Origin: Plenodomus lindquistii
Lineage: Eukaryota; Ascomycota; Dothideomycetes; Pleosporales; Leptosphaeriaceae
Length of the DNA stretch: 64,000 bases
NCBI GenBank assembly: GCA_025504975.1
Contig: JANUWI010000012.1
Span: 682,001 to 746,000, forward strand
Direction of reading: 5' to 3'
Part shown: piece after piece, positions 21,623-33,232 of the stretch
Layout: each line of letters begins with the position of its first letter
How positions within the stretch are numbered: position 1 is the first letter of the stretch
Program-made: the position numbers and the translations under genes
Notes under the pieces: model-generated
Databases searched by the model: none
What the model saw: only the letters and a program-made list of their open reading frames with translations
What the model was told of the DNA's origin: nothing

Positions 21623-22738
21623 ATGTCTCCGACGACCACTGAGCTCACTCACGAGCTCCAGCACTACAGGACCTTCCCCGGCTACCCCCTCGATGCCTTA
21701 AACCCATTTTTTAGACTCATGAACACATTCCAGGAGTTCACAAATACCATCGTGTCCGCCCTGCAGCGTGACGATCCCGAAGTAGTTGGTCTCCTGGATG
21801 AAATTTCCGAGATCTACAACAACCTCCCTCCTTTCTTCAACCTAGCTGCCTTCGAGATCTGGGTCAAGTCCGCAGAGCTCAAACACCCCTTCCGCCGTAC
21901 CGCAAAGCAACACCAATGGTTGCACATCGTCCGCGCCCAGTCCAAAACAACCACACAATGCCCAAGTCTCACCACGATAATCCTTGACGCCATCGCAGTC
22001 CCCCACGACGCGCAAGCCCGCATGCTAAACCCCAACCACCTATTCCCCGACCCCGACATGCTCTGGTTCTTCCGCACAAACAACAACCTCTCCGACGTCA
22101 ACCCATCGGACAACGAAGAACAGCAACACTGCGCCATCTGCCTCGACCCCTTCACCCCCACCACCCCCACCCCCCAACGCTCAACATGCAACCACACCCA
22201 CTGCACCTCCTGCCTAAGTACCTGGCTCAGCCACTCCCGCGGAACCTACACCTGCCCCCAATGCCGCGCCTGTCTCATCTGCGCCCAGCAAAACTGCACC
22301 CACCACGTTATAACCCTCGACATTGCGCCCCCCATCCCCCTCCACACCATACTGCAAGACCACTGGCAATTACATCTTAACCTCACCGGCGACGACCCGG
22401 ATGTCTCGCCTGAATGGTATCTTGCTACGCGCGAGGATACGAGGGCGGAAAGGGCGCAGCTTACGGCTGTTATTGAGCAGTTGGATGGGTTTAGGGATGA
22501 GGAGGGGGAGGTGCAGGTTAGGGGGTTAGGGGAGGATGAGAGGGGATTGGTGAGGTGGTTGGAGGGGGAGGGGGAGAGGTTGTTGGGGGGGCTTTGGGGG
22601 GTGGTTGAGGGGGAGAGGAGGAGGGTGGGTGAGGTGAGGAGGAGGGTGGGTGAGGTGAGGAGGAGGGCGGTGGAGGAGAGGGCGGTCAGGGAGAGGTTGG
22701 AGTTGCTGGGTGTGTTGCCGGGGTGGGTGGAGTTGTAG
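21623..22738 (+). CDS. RING-finger protein, possible E3 ubiquitin ligase
   Basis: Single-exon gene of 371 aa starting at MSPTTTELTHELQHY (21623). The N-terminal 165 residues are helical and unrecognised. A RING domain follows at about residues 170-215: CAICLDPF, then CNHTHCTSC with CLSTWLSH, then CPQCRAC. The Cys/His spacing is that of RING-type E3 ligases, which recruit an E2 enzyme and transfer ubiquitin to targets. Further Cys/His residues (CAQQNCTHH) follow. The C-terminus is a charged helix built from near-repeats RRRVGEV. Third positions are almost all C up to about 22400 and almost all G afterwards, so the reading frame crosses an abrupt strand-composition change. Substrate unknown. 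Confidence 0.72.
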   Translation: MSPTTTELTHELQHYRTFPGYPLDALNPFFRLMNTFQEFTNTIVSALQRDDPEVVGLLDEISEIYNNLPPFFNLAAFEIWVKSAELKHPFRRTAKQHQWLHIVRAQSKTTTQCPSLTTIILDAIAVPHDAQARMLNPNHLFPDPDMLWFFRTNNNLSDVNPSDNEEQQHCAICLDPFTPTTPTPQRSTCNHTHCTSCLSTWLSHSRGTYTCPQCRACLICAQQNCTHHVITLDIAPPIPLHTILQDHWQLHLNLTGDDPDVSPEWYLATREDTRAERAQLTAVIEQLDGFRDEEGEVQVRGLGEDERGLVRWLEGEGERLLGGLWGVVEGERRRVGEVRRRVGEVRRRAVEERAVRERLELLGVLPGWVEL

Positions 22739-23346
22739 TTGAGGGGGGTTTGGGAGGGGGTGAGGAGGGATGGCTTGAATGAGGATTGGTATTGAGGATT
22801 TGGCGATGGAGGTGGATAGGATACAAGGTGGTCACCATTGGTTCGGTATAATCCAAAAGATAGAAAAATCACTCCTTCAAAAGAAAAAATGAAAACAGGT
22901 GCGTTTTTTTGTTAATAGCTTCGTTGGATTGGTGCAAGTATACGTGATATGAAGGGGTTACAAGTGAAGCAAGACATGACTGACTAACAAGGAACTTGCT
23001 TACTTATAGTCCCCCCGCCTACTGGAGTTTGTTCGAGTAGAGCAATTCATCGTTCATTTGGACATGGTGTTTGCGCGTGTACACGACATGTAGCCAACCA
23101 CTAGCTTTGTTTGAGCAGGCCGGTTCGATAAGGCACAAACAACGTGGTTCGAGATCTACATACAGTACGTGCGTCCATCGTGTTCACAGCAACGAGAGAG
23201 ACACTCCCTTCAGCAAGGCTCCTTTAAGCCATCACGCAAAGTATCCCGCAAATCAAGACACATAGACCATGATCCCCTCGAAAGCGTCATCTCGAGCCGA
23301 CCCACAGATATCACCAAGCGCAAACCCCCCATTTCCAACCACACCC
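22739..23346. other. Intergenic region between the RING gene and uba4
   Basis: A convergent region between two gene 3' ends, G-rich at its left side. No gene or structured element is recognised. Confidence 0.5.
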
Positions 23347-25087
23347 CTAATACTCCGGAAACTCCCCATCAACGCCCTTCCTCCACGCCTCCAACCCGCC
23401 TCTTATATCCCCAATAAACCTCTTCCCCCCAAAATCCAACCCCAACTCCTTCATCTTCTTCACCGTAATCTGAGAATCGTTGCCAAGCCTACACACCACG
23501 AAAATCGGCTTCTCAGTCCTACGCAACTGCGCCACCCACTCGTTCTCACCACCATCAACATCAACATCCATGCCACCACTACTCGCTGGACTCGGTGTAC
23601 TAAACGCTGCCGGAGATACCGCGGAAGCAGAAGTCGAAGTAGCAGAGATGGTAGAAAACGGCACATTGACACTCCCGTCAATACTACATAGTTCAAACTG
23701 TACCTTCTCTCTTACATCAACGAGGATATGGTTGTCCTTGCTCGATGGTGTTCCGGTAAAAGGATTCACACCGCTCCGCAGCTTAGCGTAGTTTTCCGCC
23801 GAAATGCGTTCGCGCGGCGTTAACGCATCCACTGCGTCGATGCTCCCGCAAAATTGTACGTAGTCCAGACTTCCCGAGTCCAGCGCTTGCGGGGTGATGG
23901 TAGCGTGGGCGGAGCACGCTGCGCATTTTGGTTTTCGGGAGCGTAGGCGGATGGAGCGGAACATGGGGGTTGAGTAGGCGGAGAAGATGAGGAGGGTTGG
24001 GGGGTCGGCGGGCGTAGTGGAGGAGCTGGGTGGGTTGGTGAGGATCTTGATGGTTTCGAGGGCTTGGAGGACGCCCATTGTTCCGACGACGGGGCCGAGG
24101 ATCCCGCCGTCGCCGCAGGATACGACAGATTCTGGGGGTGGGGGTTTGGGGAATACGCAGCGGTAGCAGGGGCCGCCTGTGGGGTCGCCGGGGGGTAGGG
24201 GCGGGTTGTTGAGGACCATGAGTTGGCCGTCGATGCGGAGGGCGGAGGCGGAGACGAGGGGTTTAGAGAGGAGGATGCAGGTGTCGCTGATGAGGTAGCG
24301 AGAGGCGGGGGTGTCGGTGCAGTCGAGGATGATGTCGTAGTTTTGGAAGGTTGATATGGCTGTTTCTGGGGTAAGGCGGGATTTGTGGGGGATGAGTTTG
24401 ACATTTGGATTGAGACTGTTGGAATCCATTAGTATGTTTGGGTTGTTACTGAGGGAGGGTTGTTGTAAGGAATGATCAACGTACGAGCTCAAGTTGACCA
24501 TTGCGCTGTCTACTTTCGACATGCCAACTCTTGCGGTCGAGTGGAGAATCTGGCGATGGAGATTCGACTCTTCAACTGTGTCACCGTCTACCAGTCCTAC
24601 TGTGCCGACGCCAGCGCCAACGAGATATGCTGCAGCTGGGCACCCTAGGCCACCCACGCCGACAATGAGTACACGAGCATTACGCAATTTGAGTTGGCCT
24701 GTATCGTGAGGGGTTAGTACGTTGTTTCATTCTTCCTGTCTCACAATATGACGCACCTTGTAGACCAATCTCTGGCATGATCAACTGCCTTCCATATCTC
24801 TTATATTCATTCGCTTCGAGCGGCCACCGTGACTGGATGTCTTGAACTTTTTCTTGTGATGACGGCCCGTTATGACCTAGAATCGCGAGAATCTCTGACC
24901 GGAAGTTATCCGGAACGCCAAGGTCCATGTCATGGTATAGGGGGTCTACTACGGGCATCCTCTGACGCAAAACCTTTTCTTGTTCACGGCGGTTGTGCTC
25001 CGCTTCGGCCAGCTGCTGCTGGAGATCTCGTAGCGTGGCCTCGCATGATGCTATCTGCTTCTGCAGTGATTCGATCACTGTGCTCAT
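23347..25087 (-). CDS. uba4: Uba4/MOCS3 adenylyltransferase-sulfurtransferase
   Basis: E1-like enzyme that activates the ubiquitin-like sulfur carrier Urm1 for tRNA wobble thiolation and protein urmylation, and in many fungi also the molybdopterin-synthase sulfur carrier. Two exons, 25087-24757 and 24698-23347 (58-nt intron, GTGCGT donor), give 560 aa. The order is a coiled-coil N-terminus (ASCEATLRDLQQQLAEAE); the ThiF/MoeB domain with the YGRQLIMPEIGLQGQ motif and ATP-binding GVGGLGCP near residue 124; a CxxC pair (CYRC and CAAC) that binds zinc; the adenylation-domain Cys in SVVSCGDGG; and a rhodanese domain with persulfide cysteine in VVCRLGND at about residue 513. A Ser/Ala/Thr-rich insert lies inside the rhodanese domain. 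The start MSTVIES gives the usual N-terminus. Confidence 0.92.
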
Positions 25088-26412
25088 GATGGTAGTCGTA
25101 CAGTATGCATTGAGATGACGTCTCGTGACTGTGTTGGCCGAACCAACTTTGGATGTGGCGACGTACCGGTACCGGTAATGTGGGGGAGGAACGCTTTCGG
25201 CTAGCGTGGATTTCCACGTGCTTGACTTTGAGTACGGCCTGAGTAACCATTCTGACAACACTCCAGTCTGTACCGTAACACCATATTGGGCGTCGTACGA
25301 AAAAAGGAGCAGCTCTCGGTCGGACTCCGATTGATGCAAAGCCTTCACCGCTTCTTGGTGATGAACCAGACAAGGCTGAAGCAGGACACCCTCTCTTCCG
25401 CTGATAGGCATCCTCAAGCGCAATGACAAGGCTGCAAGATCTCAGTTGCAACAGGCTGAAGTTGTCGGCTTGCGAATCTGACCAAGTGAGCACTGATTCA
25501 TGTACCATGCGCGACATCTACCGGTTAGTCTCCCATCGTCGCTCTACGGCTGCATTTCCCCAGACTCCAACTCCTAGCTCATGCAGCCTGTCGCATGGCT
25601 GACAGGCTTCAGTCAAGCTCGCGCCTCATGGTAGCCGTACGAATCGGTGGTGAATGGCTTTTGCATCTGATTGGCTTGGATCAAACGGCTTTCTCATGAA
25701 TACAGCTATTGACCAATAGAAACACGCAGTAGACACGTACATAGGCATCATCGTTGAACGGACGGAGGCAAGAATAAGCAGACATGGACGCACACTTGCC
25801 GCTGACCGATGACTAGGGCCCGACTGGCCCTGTGTCCTCAAGCATAATGCGACCGGTCTCCGACAAACACCCTTTTGTCGAAAGTGCGATTAAGCATACT
25901 TGTCATAAGCACTTGCGCAAGTTTCGCCTCAGTGGTCACCTTTTGCAGTCAGGATAAGCCTACACCGTACCGAAGATGGTGGAAAGTTGGCCCAAAACAA
26001 TCTAATCCGATGCAAGTGGCGGTAGACAAATCTGACATGTTCACAATTCGACAATATTACCATAACGTTAGCCGATTGAGCGGCGCAAGAGCGAAATCCT
26101 GATCTCCGAGGGCCAGGGATTCATGCCACAAACGCTCCATAAGGGACAATTACTGCTCAGATGCAGATCAGATGCGCGAGCCAATGCATTTTCGAATAAA
26201 ATAGATCGTGATCTGGTGGTCCTGCCCAACGAAATTCGATAAGTCCACACAATGACCTATTGTTGCGGTGGCTCCCCACCGCACCCCGACGTTTGGTAGT
26301 TCCATGTATAACAGCGCCATGGCTGGCATCGGGCTTGATCTAAAACTTTAGACTCAGCTGGATCCAACACATGAGCGTAGGCTTGTTGTAACATTGTGTT
26401 TCAAGTCGACAT
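25088..26412. other. Intergenic stretch upstream of uba4
   Basis: No supportable gene. The first few hundred bases are the uba4 promoter and contain a GGTACC-type short repeat near 25166. Confidence 0.45.
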
Positions 26413-26899
26413 TCACGCAGGGTTTGCGACATGCAAAAAGCATGTCTTTGACGAGTGAGGGATACAGGGCTTCCCACACAGATTTCGGCCGACCCGGTGA
26501 ACTGGGACGGTTTGCCCAAGCTGCGGGAACATGCGGCGAGCTTCGATCAGTCTCTTGAAGTAAGATTCGGCGGTACAAAACCTGTTGTAAGCAGATGCCC
26601 ACATCCCGACATCCAAGTTGGGAGGAGGGTAACGAGCTTGAACTGAGACGGGGGTATCCTGCCGGTGCTTGTCTAATTCGGCCTAATGTATGACAGTCTT
26701 GGTAATGTGTGACGAAGCTTACGCTCCCTAGATTCCGGTTGTCTCCACTTGAGCGGGAGAGCTTTGAACGCATGGTGGCGCTCCCGCCCCTTCGATACTG
26801 GGGACAAGAGTGTGGGAGCCGATCCCTCTGGAAGGGCTTTTGTGAGCCTGGAAGCGGCACTGGCCTTGTCAGCTGCCAAATACGCCGACTCGAACACTG
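26413..26899 (-). CDS. Possible small spliced gene, function unknown
   Basis: Two minus-strand blocks with coding-like codon use can be joined by a 50-nt intron (26673-26722, GTAAGC donor, TTAG acceptor) that keeps frame. The upstream block ends at 26723 and reads FESAYLAADKASAASRLTK and onward. The downstream block runs 26672-26413, reads YPPPNLDVGMWASAYNRFC and onward, and ends after CFLHVANPA. No ATG is visible at the 5' end; an intron acceptor or lost exon near 26900 is possible. No domain is recognised. It could be a real gene missing its first exon here, a decayed gene, or chance. Confidence 0.28.
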
Positions 26900-27080
26900 A
26901 GCTAGTAATGCTTCCTCAAGGGGCTCAAACCATGTAGTGACACCTGCCGGTAACCAGGCTGTTGAATGCACAAAACCGTGCCTGCTGCCCCGCTATGAAT
27001 ATCCGATCTAACTTACTACCCCTCCAAAATCACGACCTTCCCATTCTCAACCCTTGTTCTCACCATCTCACAACATCACA

Positions 27081-29399
27081 ATGGTTTCTGTGTGCGCGAG
27101 TTGCAAGGGCTTGCAGAAACACCTCCATAGCCTAGATGGCGCTCAAGAGACGGAAACCGACGCTCTGCAATGGCTGAGCACATCATTACCGGAGTTGCGT
27201 ACAAGCTCAAGTAGCTGTCGCGCTTGCGCCCTCCTCTTGAACGGCATACTGCTACATCATGACCGGTTTGCAAGCCAGAGAGAAGAAGACATATGGATCA
27301 CAGCCGAGTCTTTCAAACCGAAGGTTGACCAGCCTGCGCAAGATCACTTGTCGCTGGAATTACGATGGCATTCACGACACGACCATGACTGCCAAGACGA
27401 TGAAGACGACCACGAACATTCCGCCGGCTATCCAGACCTCAAACTTGAATTCTTTACCGACGGAGGTATGCATCCAATCTCTGTTTCGCAAATTTACTCA
27501 TTTGCCAAAATCTTACCCGTTCTTGGCCCGCGTGGGTCTTTTCAACAATCATCCGCTCGAGTTGAAGGAAATTGCACGACGTTGTCGCTAACGTACATAG
27601 ACGGACAGTCTCCATTCTCGGCTATTGGCCAAGGTCGCAAGATCTCCGAAAACCCATTACACGATGTCGGACTGTCATCAGCCCGCAGCATGATCAACAG
27701 CTGTCTCTCAAGCCACCCGAAATGCAAGTCTAGACAAAGCAGGCCCACAACTTTGCCCAGGCGAATTCTGGATCTATTCACAGGAGAAGATTCACAGAGC
27801 GTACGACTTCATGAATCAGAGTATATTGATGCTGAGCGAAGATACGAGTACGGAGAGTACGTCGCATTGAGCCATGTTTGGGGCATGGCCAAGAGTCTAC
27901 CAAAACTCACAACAGAGACGTTACAAGCTCACAAGAAAGGCATACCATGGCCAACGCTGCCAAAAGCCTTGCAAGAAGCTGTCACGCTGGCTCGCGCCAT
28001 GAAAATCCGTTGGCTTTGGATCGATTCATTATGCCTCATGCAAGATGAGGCACAAGAGAAGCTCGAAGAATCGTTACAGATGGATGACATCTTTGGTAAC
28101 GCTTTTCTCACAATAGCCGCGACATCGGCCACCGATAGTAGTGTGCAACCACTGTTCCCAACGAAGAAGCAACCGTTCAAGATTCAAGCGAAAGACAATC
28201 AGGGCTCGCCGGTCACGATATACGTTAGGGAACAACCAAGTCACTACAGCTTCAAAGCGCCATTCGATGAAAGAGCGCATATGAATGACTGGGAACTGCC
28301 CTTCAATATCTCGAAGGAATCGAATCTGCATACACCACTCCTCACGCGAGCTTGGGCTTATACCGAACGGCTCCTCTCTCCTCGTGTGTTGCACTTCACC
28401 AAGTCGGAGATGATTCTCGAGTGTCGGGAGGGATACCATTGCGAATGTGGTCGCATCGACGACATGACATACGACTCTCGTACCACCGATTGCATTAAAC
28501 AAGAGTTTGGACGACTGCTTGCAGAGACTAGCAGCCATCTCCTCACAAACGGACATTTGAATGGATCTACAAGGGTAGACAATGTAACATTGCAGCTCGC
28601 CTCCACAAACCTCGCCAGCGGCTCGCAAGCATTATCACAGTTACCAGAGGAAGCCCTCCAACTTTGGTCATATATCATCACCGAATACACGGCACGGAAC
28701 ATCACGCACGACAGCGATCGACTCATTGCGATAGCAAGCATCGCAAAAGCACTGTCACCGACCCTACAGTCCGGATACATCGCCGGGCAATGGACCTTTA
28801 GCACGCTAGCTCTGTTATGGTATCCCAACGACAGTACGCAGTGTCGTCGCACCAAGGTACCAAACGGGCAGGTGCCAAGCTGGTCATGGGCATCTATCGA
28901 AGGATCACCTATCTTCTCCGATAACACCTCAGCCATGGATCTTGCATGCAGAGTCTCATTTGGTCCCAAGGGAAAGCGCGCATCGGCCTGGTCACCAATC
29001 ATGGGAGAACCCTTGGATCTAACTGCAGCAATGGCGGCCGAGGTCACTTTCCACTCGGGCTCGGCAGCGTCGCATGCATACCACTTGGCTAGGAATAATG
29101 TTACGGTGGATTTCACGCCAGATATCGTACCGCTGCAGGGAGACGATGCCATACAGGATGGCGAGACTCTCCTATGCGTTCTCGTCAGCATGACATTCCG
29201 CACCTCCATCGTCGGTCTTGTCCTCAGGGCAGCGAGCAACAATGCATACCGCCGGGTCGGTCGTTTCGAATGCTACGAATGCACACCGGAAGGCGGTATG
29301 AGCGAAGACGCAGAAACTCTGTTTGAATACTGGTTCCCGGAAATTCAGGATATGACACAGTTGGACACCTTCCCGCAACGAACCTTCACTGTTGTGTAG
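27081..29399 (+). CDS. HET-domain protein (heterokaryon incompatibility family), copy 1
   Basis: Single-exon gene of 772 aa. The HET domain lies at about residues 260-360: YVALSHVWG, then LPKALQEAVTLARAMKIRWLWIDSLCLMQD, then FGNAFLTIAATSA. HET domains are the effector part of many fungal non-self recognition proteins that trigger cell death in incompatible fusions, though most family members have no tested role. The N-terminus has a paired cysteine arrangement, CASC at residue 5 and CRAC at about residue 50, seen also in the second HET protein of this window. The middle has RAWAYTERLLSPRVLHFTKS, the family's post-HET motif. The start at 27081 follows a leader with an AACATCACAATGG context. 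An SDR gene converges on it. Confidence 0.88.
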   Translation: MVSVCASCKGLQKHLHSLDGAQETETDALQWLSTSLPELRTSSSSCRACALLLNGILLHHDRFASQREEDIWITAESFKPKVDQPAQDHLSLELRWHSRHDHDCQDDEDDHEHSAGYPDLKLEFFTDGGMHPISVSQIYSFAKILPVLGPRGSFQQSSARVEGNCTTLSLTYIDGQSPFSAIGQGRKISENPLHDVGLSSARSMINSCLSSHPKCKSRQSRPTTLPRRILDLFTGEDSQSVRLHESEYIDAERRYEYGEYVALSHVWGMAKSLPKLTTETLQAHKKGIPWPTLPKALQEAVTLARAMKIRWLWIDSLCLMQDEAQEKLEESLQMDDIFGNAFLTIAATSATDSSVQPLFPTKKQPFKIQAKDNQGSPVTIYVREQPSHYSFKAPFDERAHMNDWELPFNISKESNLHTPLLTRAWAYTERLLSPRVLHFTKSEMILECREGYHCECGRIDDMTYDSRTTDCIKQEFGRLLAETSSHLLTNGHLNGSTRVDNVTLQLASTNLASGSQALSQLPEEALQLWSYIITEYTARNITHDSDRLIAIASIAKALSPTLQSGYIAGQWTFSTLALLWYPNDSTQCRRTKVPNGQVPSWSWASIEGSPIFSDNTSAMDLACRVSFGPKGKRASAWSPIMGEPLDLTAAMAAEVTFHSGSAASHAYHLARNNVTVDFTPDIVPLQGDDAIQDGETLLCVLVSMTFRTSIVGLVLRAASNNAYRRVGRFECYECTPEGGMSEDAETLFEYWFPEIQDMTQLDTFPQRTFTVV

Positions 29400-29673
29400 A
29401 ATGTTGGACTGGCTTTCAATGTGCCACTGGATATGGCATGACTTGGTACCAAGATTGTAGTTCAGGAGGCTGCCTGACGCACATCTCATTCGCTTGTATA
29501 TTTTCGATACCCCGAGCGTTGGCTCACAGGACTTTCATGTCTTCTTCGATGTTTATATTAGTGCTACCTATGTTCCCCAAAATGAATCATGCCAGACTGG
29601 TTGACTATCAAAGACAAGATCGGATCGTGACTTTAAATCCATAGAAGGCGAATTATACGGCTCAATCACACTT

Positions 29674-30676
29674 TCAGTACGTTGTCCTCGCGACCGCCGT
29701 CCTCCCCCCATCGAGTACCAACACCAAGCCATTGTTAAAGCTACCCGCTTTCCCAGCAAGATACAGCACAGTCCCGCCCATCTCCTCCTCGCTCCCAAAC
29801 TTCCTCACTGGGATATAATTCGGGTCATCCACGGTCTCCGTAGCGGGATCACGTTTGGATATAGCACCAGCAGCCATCTCCGATGGAAAGTCTAACACCA
29901 CCCCATTAGCGCTCCATAGTATCGTAAAAAAGATGGTGAAAAACTCACAACCCGGCGCAAGCGCATTAACTCTAATCCCAAACCTCGCCAGCCCCGTACT
30001 CATCTGCTTGACTAGTTGCGTGATCGCCGCTTTACTCCCAATGTACGACGGCGGCGCGAAATGTTCTCGAAGATACGCAGCAACACTACTCGTGACAAGG
30101 ACCTGACTCTGGATAAGAGGAACATTACTTCCCTGTTTCAGCGGAGCTCCAAAAGCCCCTCCTAGCGCCGCTTCATTCCCCGCATCGAGAAGTTCGAGGA
30201 ATGCGATGATGGAGAAATACGTCGCTGTGGTGTTAACATGGAACACGTTTGTGAATTCGGTCATGTCGACATCGTCGAAGAGACTCTTGCGCAGCTCGCT
30301 GAGAGATGATGTCGTCTTGTATGTTGCGGTGGGCCCGATGATTCCAGAGTTGGCTACGAAGATATTGATGTGGCCTGCATCTTTGGTGATGAAGTCGACG
30401 GCGGCTTGGAGGTCGGATTTGGAGGTGATGTCGCATTGAAGTGGGATCAGGTTCTTGTACTGGGCTGCTGCGGCATCGAGGGCGGATTTGCGGCGGCCGA
30501 GAATGTATATTTTGGATGCGCCGCCTGCTGAGAGGGCTTTGGCGATCATGAGGCCGATTCCTAGTAGATATTGTCAGTCTCAACAAGCAGTCGATGCGGG
30601 GAGTATGATTACCTGTACCTCCGCCTGTCACGACGGCGATCATGCCGTCGACACGGAAAAGACTTCCTGTTTCCAT
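29674..30676 (-). CDS. Short-chain dehydrogenase/reductase
   Basis: NAD(P)-dependent SDR of unknown substrate. Three exons, 30676-30613, 30560-29949 and 29891-29674, give 297 aa. Introns are 52 and 57 nt with GTAATC and GTGAGT donors, and both junctions restore conserved motifs. The cofactor motif TGGGTGIG is rebuilt across the first junction. NSGIIGP occupies the usual NAG position. The catalytic residues are Ser in VTSSVAAY and Tyr/Lys in YIGSK. The second junction gives APGYFPSEM, the normal sequence after the VNALAPG turn. The long linker before the catalytic Ser (about 100 residues after NSG) is typical of fungal carbonyl reductases. It faces HET copy 1 tail to tail with 274 bp between. 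Confidence 0.82.
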
Positions 30677-31043
30677 GTTCACTGTAACCGCACGCGCCGA
30701 AATGTCAGAATACTACAATTTGGGGTTTTGAGAGAGCAAAAGCAACGGCTTTAAAGAGTGGTCATTTCGATTGTTCAATGCATGAGTTGCACTCAGCCCA
30801 CGTTCAAATTGTACTGTGTTGTGAACAGGAGATAACCGCTGATGCTTACCACCCAGATGCCTTATGAGCGCTAAATCCGCAAAACCCGCATGCAATGACG
30901 ACCGCTTTTAACCAGGTCGTGGTTCAGGCGCACAACACTTACCATATATACGCAATTGCAGGATGTGCCATGGAAGCCTGGGAATCATGCTCACCACGGA
31001 ACCGAACACGTTGTTCTGGGGTTCATTATCGATCTTCCTCCTT

Positions 31044-32399
31044 TTATTCCAAGGCGGTTTCCCCTGTGGACTCCAGAAAGTCTTCCTCCATAGGTGCCAG
31101 GAGTTGAGCAATCCCCCACGTTGCGGAGGAACTTGAGTCTGTATCATCGTCGCTCCGGTCGCACAACTCACAAAAACCTTCTGAACTGTAAAGACACCAT
31201 ACGTATGTGGGTCTACATGATATTAGTCAGCGTCGCCTTCAGCGTCAGATATGTCAGATCGACTTACTCCATAAACTGGCGATCTTTCAGTCTCTTCCAG
31301 TAGCATCTGTCCTTACGAGAGCATTCCAATCCTGCGAACTTTATGATCTTCTCAAGAATATGGTGCGGGAAATCCACAACACTCGGCTTGGAGGGGCTGA
31401 TCGGAGACCACCCTAGGGAATTTCCGTAAATGCTTATTTTCCTTTTCACGAACGCCTTAGTTGAATCCGAACGTTGCGGAAGTTTTCGACTGACCTTATA
31501 ATATCATCCGGCTTTCTAAGTCCAGTCAACGTATACCGGAAAGGACGGGTAGAAGGAAAGACCACAAGCCCATTTGAAAGACCCCAGTAGACACTGAAGT
31601 CGAATTTGAAAGGAATACTGCTTATCAAGCGATCGAATTTTGCATAACGTTGGAGATTGAGGCTGTCGTCAACCGTCAGAGACCGGCAAATTTTGTTGAG
31701 GTATTCAATAGCGCTGGCCGCGTCGTTCGCTCTGCGCTCGTGCTCATCGTAGTCATCATCGAACATAGGGTAGCCGTCATGCAGGAGTGGCTCCACCTTT
31801 CTCTTGGAGCCATAGAACAGGATGCGGCCCTTGAGCTCTGGTCTTGCCCATATGAGCTTGGTGAACTACACAAAGTCCATCTTCACCGGTTGAAACTCGC
31901 AGTCGTAGCCGCATGTAGGGCCCATGTCAATCAACACCTTTTTGAGCAACTTATAGTGTGATCCCATGCTCTCGATCCATCGAACGATCGTCCTTAGTTG
32001 GCGTAGCGCGGGATTATGTCTGTGACGTGCGACCGAGACAATGAAGGTATTTTCTCCGTACAGGACCGTGGCGGCTTCGTCGTAGATTTGATGACAAGTT
32101 TGAAGGAAAGCGACAGGGAGATTGGTGGCAGACGCGTGGAAGGCTTCGCCCCGGAGGTGTTCAACATGATAATCTTCTTCTTCGAGCATGTATGCATTCC
32201 TCCCTAACCATGCTGGTAGTAGTTCCTGTTCCAAGGCATCGACGATGAGCACCTCTCGAAGACGAGGGACGAAAAGGCAGCGATAGATCGCTTCTCGAGC
32301 TTCTCGAGGGAGATCGAAGAAGCTTTGCGGCTTTGGTTTGGGTCGGTATTGCGCGTCGATCCAAGCCGAAAACGACGCTCTGGAGAGACGACTTGCCAT
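31044..32399 (-). pseudogene. Broken F-box-like gene (nonsense codon plus frameshift)
   Basis: The minus strand begins MASRLSRASFSAWIDAQ at 32399 and has an F-box-like segment FFDLPREAREAIYRCLF, common in Pleosporales families with a LQTCHQIYDEA motif, which is also present. The frame is stopped by a TAG at 31868-31866 but remains open and coding-like for another 139 codons in the same frame. It then ends at a TGA (31448-31446), while a coding-like frame shifted by one base continues (KPSVVDFPHHILEKI). That frame crosses a clean intron at 31213-31267 and ends at 31044. The downstream frame has no ATG of its own. Together this looks like one gene disabled by a premature stop and a one-base loss. 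Sequencing error or two separate genes are alternatives. Confidence 0.6.
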
Positions 32400-33232
32400 T
32401 GTTCTCACGCTCTGAGGTATGCACTGGGATTTTCGAACTTCTGGAAGTTTTGAGGTACTTTGAAGGGCGACGTGTGGTGCTTGTTTGGGCTGTGGTATTT
32501 GCGGTGTACGGTGTTGTTGGAACGAAGAACACTGCAAGGGCTGGACATATGGCGGTCGAAAGCGATAATGATGGTTGGGTGAAAGTAAGAGACAACACGT
32601 TCCAGAGATGAAATAACGCTGGACAAGGGTGCCGCGCGTGGAAGGAGCAGATACCTGCCCGAGAACTTCCACCCACACGTTCTTGCCCGCATCTCCCTCA
32701 CCTCCTTTCCACACTTCCTTGCAAATGTACTGTCAATTCCATGTCTTGAATGACACATGCATACAACCTTACCCATACATACCATGAACAATCACCACCA
32801 ACCTTCTCTCGCAAGCATACGCCCGCCCCAACACGGTGTATGCATCTCAGTCAAGCAGAGCTTGTCTAACTACGTATTGCCCAAGCCACATGCATCATTC
32901 GCTTAGCAGAGCTTGAAGCAGGTGAGTACCGTCTTGGCATGGCTGTAGTCAAGGCTTGGTTTGTACCAGTCATCGCCAATTCTTTTGCGATTGCGCTGGT
33001 GATATGCTCGCGTTTCACGTGAATATGGATCTTGGCATCAGGCGTCCGTTGCTTGAAGTATGTACGGTGGTGGCGCAGGGGAATAGGCGCTCATACGAAG
33101 TACGAAAGGTTCTATCAGCGAGTGCTGTGAAGGTCCGTTGTATTGTACATGCTTGCTGGGTATATTCTACTTTTTCACGACTCGTGCTCGGTGGAGGATA
33201 AGGCAGGCAATCGCGATGCCAGCTTGTGTCAG
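32400..33232. other. Intergenic stretch between the F-box-like gene and CTNNBL1
   Basis: This holds the presumed promoter of the F-box-like gene and the 3' end region of CTNNBL1. No other gene is recognised. Confidence 0.45.

Noticed and set aside
31866..31868. Programmed readthrough or selenocysteine-like recoding of the TAG in the F-box-like gene
   Set aside because: There is no known recoding signal, and a second lesion (frameshift) downstream makes ordinary gene decay the simpler explanation.
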